A stretch of DNA of 13,151 nucleotides, taken from contig WUAK01000047.1 in NCBI GenBank assembly GCA_009827205.1, positions 1 to 13,151 of the forward strand, given 5' to 3'. Shown here in pieces: positions 1 through 6,554 of the stretch. The DNA is from Phycisphaeraceae bacterium (GTDB taxonomy: Bacteria > Planctomycetota > Phycisphaerae > Phycisphaerales > UBA1924). Every line of letters begins with the position of its first letter. Within the stretch, counting starts at the first letter, position 1. The position numbers and the translations under genes are program-made. The notes beneath the pieces are model-generated. The model saw only the letters and a program-made list of their open reading frames with translations. It did no database searches and was not told the origin of the DNA.

Positions 1-9
1 CAGACAGAC

Positions 10-393
10 ATGACGCACGACGAAGTCTTTGAGAAAGTCCAAGAGGTTCTGGTCGATGCGCTGGCGGTCGATGACGACGAAGTCACGCCCGAGGCGACCC
101 TCACGAGTGATCTCGGAGCAGAGTCGATCGACTTCCTCGACATCGTTTTCAAGCTTGAGCAGTCGTTCGGGTTCAAGATCGACCAGGGCGAGCTCTTCCC
201 GGACAACGTCACTCAGGATCCCGAGTTCGTTCAGAACGGCAAGGTGACCGATAAGGGCATGCAGACGCTGAAAGAACGCCTCCCTCACGCTGACTTCTCA
301 AAGCTCGAAGAGAACCCCGACGTCACCAAGGTCGGCGAGATCTTTACCGTCGATGCGCTCGTGAAGTTTGTAGAGCGCAAGCTCGGTAGCTAA
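10..393 (+). CDS. Acyl carrier protein with a long insertion before the last helix
   Basis: This is a small acidic acyl carrier protein of 127 aa that would carry acyl intermediates on a phosphopantetheine arm in the cytoplasm. The N-terminal part fits the ACP fold: helix 1 at about residues 3-18, then DLGAESIDFLDIVFKLEQSF at 34-53, where Ser39 in the motif ESID is the predicted phosphopantetheine attachment site (usually DSLD in other ACPs). A normal ACP is about 75-80 aa. Here about 45 extra residues (roughly 62-108, including DNVTQDPEF and KERLPHADFSKLEENPDV) separate the FGFKI segment from the final FTVDALVKFVERKL helix. The next gene is a FabZ-like dehydratase 11 nt downstream, so the two probably act on the same acyl chain. 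The start lies 9 nt from the window edge and no upstream stop is visible, so a longer N-terminus cannot be excluded, although MTHDEVFEKVQEVL is a typical ACP beginning. The pathway (housekeeping or specialised lipid) is not determined. Confidence 0.88.
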   Translation: MTHDEVFEKVQEVLVDALAVDDDEVTPEATLTSDLGAESIDFLDIVFKLEQSFGFKIDQGELFPDNVTQDPEFVQNGKVTDKGMQTLKERLPHADFSKLEENPDVTKVGEIFTVDALVKFVERKLGS

Positions 394-404
394 GGACGCT
401 GATC

Positions 405-923
405 TTGCGCTGGATGTGGATCGACAGGGTGATCGAGCTCGAGCCCCGCAAGCGGATGGTGGCGATCAAGAACATCACGCTCGCCGAGGAGCATCTGCAC
501 GACCACTTCCCGGCGACCGAGATTGAGCCAGCTCTGCCCGTGATGCCAGCCTCTCTGATGATCGAGGGGATGGCGCAGACCGCAGGTGTGCTGGTGGGCC
601 ACGCAGAGGGCTTCAAGGAAAAAGTCATCCTCGCCAAGGTGTCAGACGCGACGATCAACGAAGACGCCGGGCCCGGGATGACGATCCGCTACTCGGCAGA
701 GATCACCCAGATCGACGAGCAGGGCGCCGCGACCAAGGGCACCATCGAGCTACTTGATCATGCCAACGCCGACGCAGGATACAGGCAGATCGGGTCTGTC
801 GACCTGATGTTCTCGCACATCGACAACAACCGCTCGGGCATCGAGTTCCCGGAGCACAACTTCGTCTTCGGTGATGGCTTCAAGACGCTGCTCCGCACGA
901 GCGGCATCGAAGTCGAGGCCTAA
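405..923 (+). CDS. FabZ-like beta-hydroxyacyl-ACP dehydratase (hot-dog fold)
   Basis: This 172-aa protein is predicted to dehydrate 3-hydroxyacyl-ACP to the trans-2-enoyl form. The start RWMWIDRVIELEPRKRMVAI matches the FabZ opening (R-x-x-x-x-D-R-V-x-E-x-E-P). The catalytic pair is present: His34 in DHFP and Glu54 in MIEGMAQTAG. The H-to-E distance is 20 residues, against 14 in the usual HFPGHPVMPGVLILE arrangement, so about six residues (TEIEPA region) are inserted in the active-site loop. I chose the TTG start at 405 because AAGGA at 392-396 lies 8 nt upstream, overlapping the ACP stop codon, and because the alternative ATG at 414 would remove part of the conserved N-terminus. It probably shares a transcript with the ACP. 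Its stop lies 3 nt from that of the convergent membrane-protein gene. The dehydratase family is clear; the exact substrate is not. Confidence 0.85.
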   Translation: MRWMWIDRVIELEPRKRMVAIKNITLAEEHLHDHFPATEIEPALPVMPASLMIEGMAQTAGVLVGHAEGFKEKVILAKVSDATINEDAGPGMTIRYSAEITQIDEQGAATKGTIELLDHANADAGYRQIGSVDLMFSHIDNNRSGIEFPEHNFVFGDGFKTLLRTSGIEVEA

Positions 924-926
924 ACG

Positions 927-1367
927 CTACAACTGCATCGCGATGCACACGACCCAGGGCAGGGTCATCAATCCAACCACAACCGGGAAAAGGCTGATCG
1001 CGATGCCCGCGCTTGCGAGCCTGCGCCCAGACTCGAAGTGCTTCGACCCGATGTACTCAAGGATGACGACGAACAGGGTCAGCAGCGCAAACTTGTAGAT
1101 GGACATGCCGAACGTGCCGCCTTGCTCGAAGACGCGCGCCGCGAGCGGGTTGGCCTCGACACCTCCGAGATTCAGGATGGTGTGGGTGAGCATGACATCC
1201 ATCGACGCGAGGAAGAGCAGCACCTTCTCGCGGTGCGGGTAGTGAACGTTCTGTCGGAGCACGGCGACCTCCTTCCGCCAAGACGCCCCACGGCTCTGCA
1301 TGTCGGATCCAATCGCGAATCCAGATATGAGATACCGCAGTCCTGGGCTCGTTGTTCCACAGGACAT
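927..1367 (-). CDS. Small membrane protein, DUF5658-like
   Basis: This is a predicted inner-membrane protein of up to 146 aa and unknown function. Hydrophobic segments lie at about residues 48-66, 87-106 and 119-143. The first contains LASMDVMLTH and is followed by the signature GGVEANPLAARVF at 69-80. A membrane Asp followed by E-x-N-P is the pattern I associate with DUF5658 proteins. The gene starts 23 nt after the aroDE stop and would be the last member of the prfA-DUF418-aroDE run. The start is uncertain. The ATG at 1367 has no Shine-Dalgarno sequence. An in-frame ATG at 1301 has GGA six bases upstream and would give 124 aa with all membrane segments kept. The stop is TAG. I assign the family by pattern recognition, not alignment. 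Confidence 0.68.
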   Translation of the reverse strand: MSCGTTSPGLRYLISGFAIGSDMQSRGASWRKEVAVLRQNVHYPHREKVLLFLASMDVMLTHTILNLGGVEANPLAARVFEQGGTFGMSIYKFALLTLFVVILEYIGSKHFESGRRLASAGIAISLFPVVVGLMTLPWVVCIAMQL

Positions 1368-1390
1368 CCGGATTTGTGCGCTGAATTGCG

Positions 1391-3082
1391 TCAGTCGGCG
1401 CTGAGCTTCTCTCGCACGAGGCGGTCGAAGAGTTGAACGGGGGCTTTCTCACCGGTCCAGAGTTCGAACTGAGCCGCAGCTTGTCTCACGAACATCTCGA
1501 CGCCGTCGATCGTGTGGAAGCCGTGCTCACGCGCGGCTTTGAGCATTGGTGTCTCGATGGGGTTGTAGACGGTGTCGAAGAAGACGGTCTCGGGCGGGAG
1601 CTTGCCCGCGAGGTCGTGGACGGGGATGGAGAGGCCTTCGGGGTCTGGGCCTCCGGCCATGCCGACGGGGGTGCAGTTGATGAAAGCATGGCTTTCAAAG
1701 GTGCTCAACTCGTGAATTGATGCAGAACGAACGCGCGACTCACCGTCGAGTTCCATTTCCGAATTGATTTGATCGGCCACGTCTCTTGCACGATCCTCAG
1801 AACGATTGAAGACAACCACATGTGCAGCCCTATCACATGCGATGAATGCCGCGGCTCTTCCAACTCCACCAGCTCCGATGACCGCCACTGATTTTCCATT
1901 CACACCACGCATCTTCTCACCAAGAAGTTGTGCAATAGCACGAATGTCTGTGTTACAGACGAGGCGTTCAGAGTTGTCGCCAGGAAGACCTGACGCGCGT
2001 ATATGTAGCGTGTTAGCGGAGCCAGACTGGGTCACTTCACCGTAATCGGAATCATCCCAGAAATCAGAGATGTGTTCGCGAGCCATCGTCGAGAGTGACT
2101 CTTTATGTGGCAGAGTCACGCTTGCGCCTTTGAAATCTAACATTTTTGATTCGACAAGTTCCATAAGGGAGCTATGGAAGCTATGAAAGTTCGTTTCTTG
2201 GTCATCGCCAGCCGCAACAGGCATCGGCAGATACACCCCGTCCCACCCCCTCGCCTCGAAGCCTGCGTTGTGGATGAGGGGTGACATCGATTGGGTTACA
2301 GGCCAGCCGATGACGCCGTAGAGCTTGGTGTCCTTTCCGATCGAGCGGAAGCGGTACATGCCGAGCAGGTCGCTGATGGTGGGTTGGCCCGGGGCGGTGG
2401 CGGTCTCGTCTCGGAGGCTGGCGAAGGTGAGGAAGCCGCCGAACTTTGGCGCCAGGACCCGGCTCATGAGCCCGAACTCGCCCATGCCGAGCCCGATGGT
2501 GGGCTTCGGGGCATCTTTGAGTATCTCGAAGATCTCGAGATTGTCACGGATCGAACGGGCGCGGTAGGCGAACTTGACGACGCTCGCGACGGGCTCGCCC
2601 CAGGCATCGGCGAGGCGGCGCATGAGATCCGCGGGCCTGCCGTCGAAATCGTGCATGGAGAGAATGAGCCTCGTGCGGACATCGCGCGCCTGCTTGGGGT
2701 GGTCGACGCAGAGGTTGATCTTCTGGCGGATGTTGGCCGATTTCTGGTAGCTGACCAGCTCGAAGTCGAGGTACGCCGGCGGGTGGTCGGTGTTGACGCA
2801 GAGCTTTTCGAGGAGGCTGACGCGGTCGACCTCGTCGCCGTCGTAGTCGCCGCCCTCTTCGGCGCTGCGGCAGGTCAGTATCACGGGCAGCGGGCATTCT
2901 GCGATCAGGCCCTGGAGTTCGGCGACACGTCTTGCGTCTTCCTGGTCGCCTTCGGAGCCCGGGAAGTAGCTGTCGATCCGCAGTTCGACGAGATCCGCGC
3001 CCAAGAGCTTGGCCTGGTTCGCGTCGGCGAGGGCGCGCTCGATGTCATCGACCGGGATGGGAACGCAGACGAGGGTTGGCAT
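1391..3082 (-). CDS. aroDE: Fused type I 3-dehydroquinate dehydratase / shikimate dehydrogenase
   Basis: This 563-aa bifunctional enzyme covers steps 3 and 4 of the shikimate pathway, 3-dehydroquinate to 3-dehydroshikimate to shikimate (NADPH). Residues 1 to about 245 form the type I dehydratase: ELRID (33-37), His144 in LSMHD and the Schiff-base Lys170 in VVKFAYRA. Residues about 253-563 form the dehydrogenase: SMSPLIHN (265-272), Lys327 in TLPHK, Asn357, Asp379 in CNTDI, dinucleotide loop GAGGVG (403-408), the NADP-type NRSEDRA (426-432) and NCTPVGM (469-475). All expected catalytic residues are present. Such fusions are known in plants, chlamydiae and planctomycetes. The start lies 9 nt after the upstream DUF418-like stop and has no Shine-Dalgarno, so coupling by reinitiation is likely. 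Oddity: roughly 1680-2220 (residues about 288-466) is much lower in GC than the rest of the gene. It uses codons such as TTA for Leu315, yet the protein motifs are intact. Confidence 0.96.
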   Translation of the reverse strand: MPTLVCVPIPVDDIERALADANQAKLLGADLVELRIDSYFPGSEGDQEDARRVAELQGLIAECPLPVILTCRSAEEGGDYDGDEVDRVSLLEKLCVNTDHPPAYLDFELVSYQKSANIRQKINLCVDHPKQARDVRTRLILSMHDFDGRPADLMRRLADAWGEPVASVVKFAYRARSIRDNLEIFEILKDAPKPTIGLGMGEFGLMSRVLAPKFGGFLTFASLRDETATAPGQPTISDLLGMYRFRSIGKDTKLYGVIGWPVTQSMSPLIHNAGFEARGWDGVYLPMPVAAGDDQETNFHSFHSSLMELVESKMLDFKGASVTLPHKESLSTMAREHISDFWDDSDYGEVTQSGSANTLHIRASGLPGDNSERLVCNTDIRAIAQLLGEKMRGVNGKSVAVIGAGGVGRAAAFIACDRAAHVVVFNRSEDRARDVADQINSEMELDGESRVRSASIHELSTFESHAFINCTPVGMAGGPDPEGLSIPVHDLAGKLPPETVFFDTVYNPIETPMLKAAREHGFHTIDGVEMFVRQAAAQFELWTGEKAPVQLFDRLVREKLSAD

Positions 3083-3091
3083 GCGTCAAGA

Positions 3092-4384
3092 TTAGCCGGT
3101 CTTGAGCAGCTTCGGGAATCTCAGGTAGGTCGCGGTTCGCCAGAGGTACTCGAACGGTCCCATCGTAAAGAGGTTGAGCCAGAAGGTGCTGAACGCGAGC
3201 TGGAAGACGTAGACCGAGACGACGAGCACGACCATGCCGACGCGTGTGACCTCGCCGAACTGCGCGGCCCCCCAGTGCTGCGCGAACGCTGCGATGAAGA
3301 GCGACTGGCAGAGGTAGTTCGTCAGCGCCATGCGGCCGGCTGAAGCGATTGCGCCGACGATCCAGAGACCGGCCTTGGACCTTGCGAGCCAGACAGCGAT
3401 CCCGATGTAGCCCATGCTGATGAACGGACCGGTCACGTGGGTGACGGCCATCGAGAGGGTCATCACGGTCGAGTTGGGCTCTGAGAGCTCTGACATGAGA
3501 ACGGAGATGATCGCCCCGGGAAGGCCGACGAGCAGCGCGAGCAGGATGAATCTGCGGGGCCAGGGCGAGTTGGGGTTGTTCATCACGCCTCCGCGCATGA
3601 TCGCGCCGCCCAGGAGGAACATGGCGGGGACGTGGAGAAACACTCCACTAAAACCGACCCAGAAGAACACGCCCGAGACCCAGCTGAGTGCCCGCATGGC
3701 AACCGCGGTCATGTACGGGCCGTTGCGCATCGCATCGGTTTCGGCATCGCTCCATGCGGGGTCCATCGGACCGGCCTGGATCTTTCCTTCTTTTAGCCCA
3801 TCCATAAGATCGCTAAATGTCGCGTTCTCGATGCCGGACATCGGAGGCTGTGCGCCCTGATTGAACATGGCACCAAGCCCGGCAATGAGGCAAACCCAGA
3901 GAGCGGCGAGGACCATGAGCGAGGCGCCGATGATGAGCATTGTCTTGGGGCGGAGCGGGGCGAACCACATGATGCAGAACCCGAAGATCGCGTAGTAGAT
4001 CAGGATGTCGCCGTACCAGACGAGGAAGGCGTGCGACATGCCGAACAAGAGCAGCAGGAAGAGCCTGCGAATGTAGGTCGGCGCGAACATCCTTCCACGC
4101 GCCTTGGCGCGGTCGTACATCATGATGAGGCCCATGCCAAAGAGCATCGAGAAGAGCGGGTACGACTTGGACTCGAAGAAGATGCGCGTGATGTAGTGGA
4201 AGATCGCGGCGAGTGGACCTTCGCCGGATCCGCCGCCTTCCATCAGGTACGAAAGGGGCTGGACCATCAGCTGGATGTTGACCATGAAGATGCCAAAGAG
4301 CGCGATCCCTCGGGCGATATCGAGCGCTTGGATCCTTTGCGCGGAGGTGGTCGGAGCGAGGGCTGGTGCTTCGGCTGATGTCAT
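3092..4384 (-). CDS. DUF418/YeiB-like multi-spanning membrane protein
   Basis: This is a 430-aa integral membrane protein of the YeiB/DUF418 family, whose biochemical role is not settled; a transport role has been suggested. The family opening is clear: RIQALDIARGIALFGIFMVN at 17-36. A conserved block follows with FFESKSYPLFSMLFGMGL, then a short arginine-rich loop (RRLF) and several helices. The C-terminal DUF418 part includes SAGRMALTNYLCQSL and ends with MGPFEYLWR. A soluble acidic stretch at about 175-230 (FSDLMDGLKEGKIQAGPMDP) separates two groups of helices. The start is supported by an AGGGGGGA Shine-Dalgarno tract about 7 nt upstream. It lies 27 nt after prfA and 9 nt before aroDE, so it is probably co-transcribed with them. 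In many bacteria prmC, which methylates the release factor, sits after prfA; here this gene takes that place. Confidence 0.85.
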   Translation of the reverse strand: MTSAEAPALAPTTSAQRIQALDIARGIALFGIFMVNIQLMVQPLSYLMEGGGSGEGPLAAIFHYITRIFFESKSYPLFSMLFGMGLIMMYDRAKARGRMFAPTYIRRLFLLLLFGMSHAFLVWYGDILIYYAIFGFCIMWFAPLRPKTMLIIGASLMVLAALWVCLIAGLGAMFNQGAQPPMSGIENATFSDLMDGLKEGKIQAGPMDPAWSDAETDAMRNGPYMTAVAMRALSWVSGVFFWVGFSGVFLHVPAMFLLGGAIMRGGVMNNPNSPWPRRFILLALLVGLPGAIISVLMSELSEPNSTVMTLSMAVTHVTGPFISMGYIGIAVWLARSKAGLWIVGAIASAGRMALTNYLCQSLFIAAFAQHWGAAQFGEVTRVGMVVLVVSVYVFQLAFSTFWLNLFTMGPFEYLWRTATYLRFPKLLKTG

Positions 4385-4411
4385 TTGGTTGTCCCCCCTG
4401 CGTGCCTGGCT

Positions 4412-5524
4412 TTAGAGCTCGGCGAGTCTTCGCGCGGTCTCCTGCTCGATGAGCGCATCAAACATCGGCTGAAGATCCGCTTCTTGTACGATCTTGGTGG
4501 TCTGAAATTTCACCTCGAGCCTCTGGTCTGCGACGATGTTGTCCTGGTAGCGATAGACCCGGATTTTCTCGCTTCTGCCGCCCGTACCGATCTGGCCCTT
4601 ACGTTCTGCGGCGCGCTCCGCCTCGGCCTGTGCCCTCTCGATCTCGTAAACGCGCGCCATGAGCAGGCGTTTCGCTTTCTCGCGATTTTGGGCCTGGCTT
4701 TTGGTTTCCTGCATCCTGACTTCAACCCCGGTCGGTTTGTGCATCATGTGAACCGCGGTCGCGACCTTGTTGACGTTCTGGCCGCCCGGTCCTTGGGCGG
4801 TCGTGACGTGTTCCTCGACGTCGTTTGCCCAGTCGATCGTGACATCGACTGACTCGGGCTCGGGGAGCGCGGCGACTGTCGCCGTTGAGGTGTGGATGCG
4901 GCCCTGTGTTTCTGTCGCGGGCACGCGTTTGACCGAGTGCACTCCCGCTTCAAAGCCGAGCTCAACGAATACGCCCTCGCCCTTGACCGAGATCACCGCG
5001 TGCCGGACACCGCCCACGCTCGGATCGGCGGTGATTTCCATCTCTTCGAATGACCAACCTTTCTTGGCTGCGTACCTCGAATACATCTCCATGAGGTCTC
5101 TGCACCAGAGCCCGGCTTCGTCGCCGCCCGTTCCGGCGCGGAGTTCGAGGATGACCGCGCCGTGCTTTCGGTCGTCGGCGGTGACGAGCGATGCTTTGAC
5201 ACGCTCGGCGATCTCTTCGGCGCTCCCAAGAAGCGCGGGGAGTTCCTCGCGGGCCATCTCGGCAAGTTCATCGTCGTCACCCGCGGCCGCGGCTTCAAGC
5301 TCGGCGGCCTCTTCTCGCAGCTTGGTGAACTCGCGGTACGAAACCACGACTGGCTCCAGCGCGGACCGCTTGATTGAAAGCTCGCGGACGGCGTTGTGGT
5401 CGGCCATCACTTCCTGATCGCCCAGTTTCTGCTCGAGCTCTGCGAGTTGGGCATCCATCTCGCTCAGCTTGTGCGCGACCGCGTCTGGAAGCATGGAATG
5501 AAATTGGCTTGCAACCTGACCCAT
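4412..5524 (-). CDS. prfA: Peptide chain release factor 1
   Basis: Release factor 1 recognises UAA and UAG in the ribosomal A site and triggers peptide release. It is RF1 rather than RF2 because the codon-recognition tripeptide is PAT (202-204, in KRVPATETQGRIHTST), where RF2 has SPF. The catalytic GGQ is at 247-249 in AQGPGGQNVNK, and REKAKRLL follows. An N-terminal coiled-coil domain (about 15-110) and the C-terminal GGRSEKIRVY segment complete the protein at the usual length of about 360 aa. Two starts are possible. The ATG at 5524 has no good Shine-Dalgarno but lies about 6 nt after a TATTGT hexamer, which would fit a leaderless message. The ATG at 5494 gives MLPDAVAHKL, which aligns better with the usual RF1 N-terminus but also lacks a Shine-Dalgarno. 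It is first in a four-gene minus-strand run and divergent from the ABC exporter genes. Confidence 0.95.
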   Translation of the reverse strand: MGQVASQFHSMLPDAVAHKLSEMDAQLAELEQKLGDQEVMADHNAVRELSIKRSALEPVVVSYREFTKLREEAAELEAAAAGDDDELAEMAREELPALLGSAEEIAERVKASLVTADDRKHGAVILELRAGTGGDEAGLWCRDLMEMYSRYAAKKGWSFEEMEITADPSVGGVRHAVISVKGEGVFVELGFEAGVHSVKRVPATETQGRIHTSTATVAALPEPESVDVTIDWANDVEEHVTTAQGPGGQNVNKVATAVHMMHKPTGVEVRMQETKSQAQNREKAKRLLMARVYEIERAQAEAERAAERKGQIGTGGRSEKIRVYRYQDNIVADQRLEVKFQTTKIVQEADLQPMFDALIEQETARRLAEL

Positions 5525-5603
5525 AAACCCACAATACGCCGATCACGGGGTGTCCGCGTATCATCCGCGAGTCCTGAGAGCCGGATGTCCGGGGGGAGCC
5601 AGA
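5525..5603. promoter_or_regulatory. Divergent intergenic region between prfA and the ABC exporter run
   Basis: These 79 bases must hold the promoters for two opposite multi-gene runs unless longer transcripts enter from outside. On the plus strand TATCAT (5559-5564) resembles a -10 box, but no matching -35 box is visible. On the minus strand TATTGT (reverse complement of 5531-5536) resembles a -10 box placed so that RNA would begin close to the prfA ATG. A short inverted repeat, CCGGA-TG-TCCGG (5581-5592), overlaps the G-rich ribosome binding site of the ABC gene (GGGGGGAG, 5591-5598) and could fold over it. The boxes are weak matches. Confidence 0.35.
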
Positions 5604-6554
5604 TTGACTGACGCGATACGTATTGCCGATCTCCACAAGAGCTTCGGGGAGAAGAGAGCCGTCCAGGGGATGGATCTCGTGGTGCCGGAGGGTTCTCTGC
5701 ACGGCTTCATCGGGCCCAATGGCGCAGGGAAGACGACCACCATCCGGATGATCATGTCGATCATTTTCCCGGACAGCGGTGAGCTGTCGGTTCTTGGCAA
5801 GAAATCCGCTGTCGAGAGCAAGGATCGGATCGGCTACCTCCCCGAGGAGCGAGGGATCTACAAGAAGATGAAGGTGCTTCCCTTTATCAAGTACATGGCC
5901 AAGCTCAAGGGTGTGACCGATTCCAGTCTCGACAAAAGAGCCAGCGAGTGGCTCGAACGCGTCGGGCTCTCCGATGTCGCCCAGAAAAAGTGCGAAGAAC
6001 TCTCCAAGGGCATGCAGCAGAAGGTTCAGTTTATTGCATGTGTTATACACGAGCCCGAACTTTTGATACTTGACGAGCCCTTCTCGGGTCTCGATCCGGT
6101 CAACATGCGTCTCTTGCGTGACTTGATCCGTGAAATCAATGAGAAGGGCACGACAATCATCTTCTCGACGCACGTCATGGCCCAGGCAGAACAGCTCTGC
6201 GACAACATCGTGATGATCCACAAGGGCGAAAAAGTGCTGGACGACCCGCTCGATGCGATACGGAGTAGATTTGACCCTCGGGCGTTACTGTTCGAGCCCA
6301 TGGATAGGGGAATCGGCGAGAGCGAGCTCATGTCTATCGGTGGTGTCACCCATGCTGAGCGCGAGGGCGACAGCTGGGCTCTCCAGCTCGAGGACGGCCT
6401 TGCACCCGCGGATGCGATCGCGCAACTGGCCTCTCAGATCCACGCGTTGCGGGTCGAAGTGAAACGGCCTTCGCTCGAGGACATATTCGTCGAGATTGTT
6501 GAAGACGATTTCACGACTGGCGAACTCGCTGAGAGCCTGGGAGCCGCGTCATGA
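5604..6554 (+). CDS. ABC exporter ATP-binding subunit (ABC-2/NatA type)
   Basis: This is the cytoplasmic ATPase of an ABC-2 type exporter, 316 aa. Motifs numbered from the TTG start are Walker A GPNGAGKTT (37-45), signature LSKGMQQK (133-140), Walker B LLILDEP (153-159) with D-loop SGLDP, and switch His190 in STHVM. In place of the usual Q-loop there is GYLPEERGIY (77-86), typical of NatA-like ATPases. A C-terminal accessory domain of about 100 residues (from about 215) ends in KRPSLEDIFVEIVEDDF. I place the start at TTG 5604, not at the in-frame ATG 5550, because GGGGGGAG sits 5 nt upstream and TDAIRIADLHKSFGEKRAV is the normal beginning of the fold; the ATG would add 18 unconserved residues. 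The gene overlaps the permease gene by ATGA. The substrate cannot be read from the sequence. Confidence 0.92.
   Translation: MTDAIRIADLHKSFGEKRAVQGMDLVVPEGSLHGFIGPNGAGKTTTIRMIMSIIFPDSGELSVLGKKSAVESKDRIGYLPEERGIYKKMKVLPFIKYMAKLKGVTDSSLDKRASEWLERVGLSDVAQKKCEELSKGMQQKVQFIACVIHEPELLILDEPFSGLDPVNMRLLRDLIREINEKGTTIIFSTHVMAQAEQLCDNIVMIHKGEKVLDDPLDAIRSRFDPRALLFEPMDRGIGESELMSIGGVTHAEREGDSWALQLEDGLAPADAIAQLASQIHALRVEVKRPSLEDIFVEIVEDDFTTGELAESLGAAS

Noticed and set aside
2291..3343. A 350-codon open frame on the plus strand opposite aroDE
   Set aside because: It is antisense to the well-supported dehydratase domain, has repetitive Glu/Ala/Gly/Val composition typical of high-GC shadow frames, and matches no family I recognise.
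5550..5603. An N-terminal extension of the ABC ATPase from ATG 5550
   Set aside because: The TTG at 5604 has a strong G-rich ribosome site 5 nt upstream and begins exactly at the conserved fold; the extension shows no ABC-type sequence.
5295..6221. A long minus-strand frame covering the prfA start and the ABC ATPase gene
   Set aside because: It crosses two confidently called genes and their divergent intergenic region, with no domain signature.
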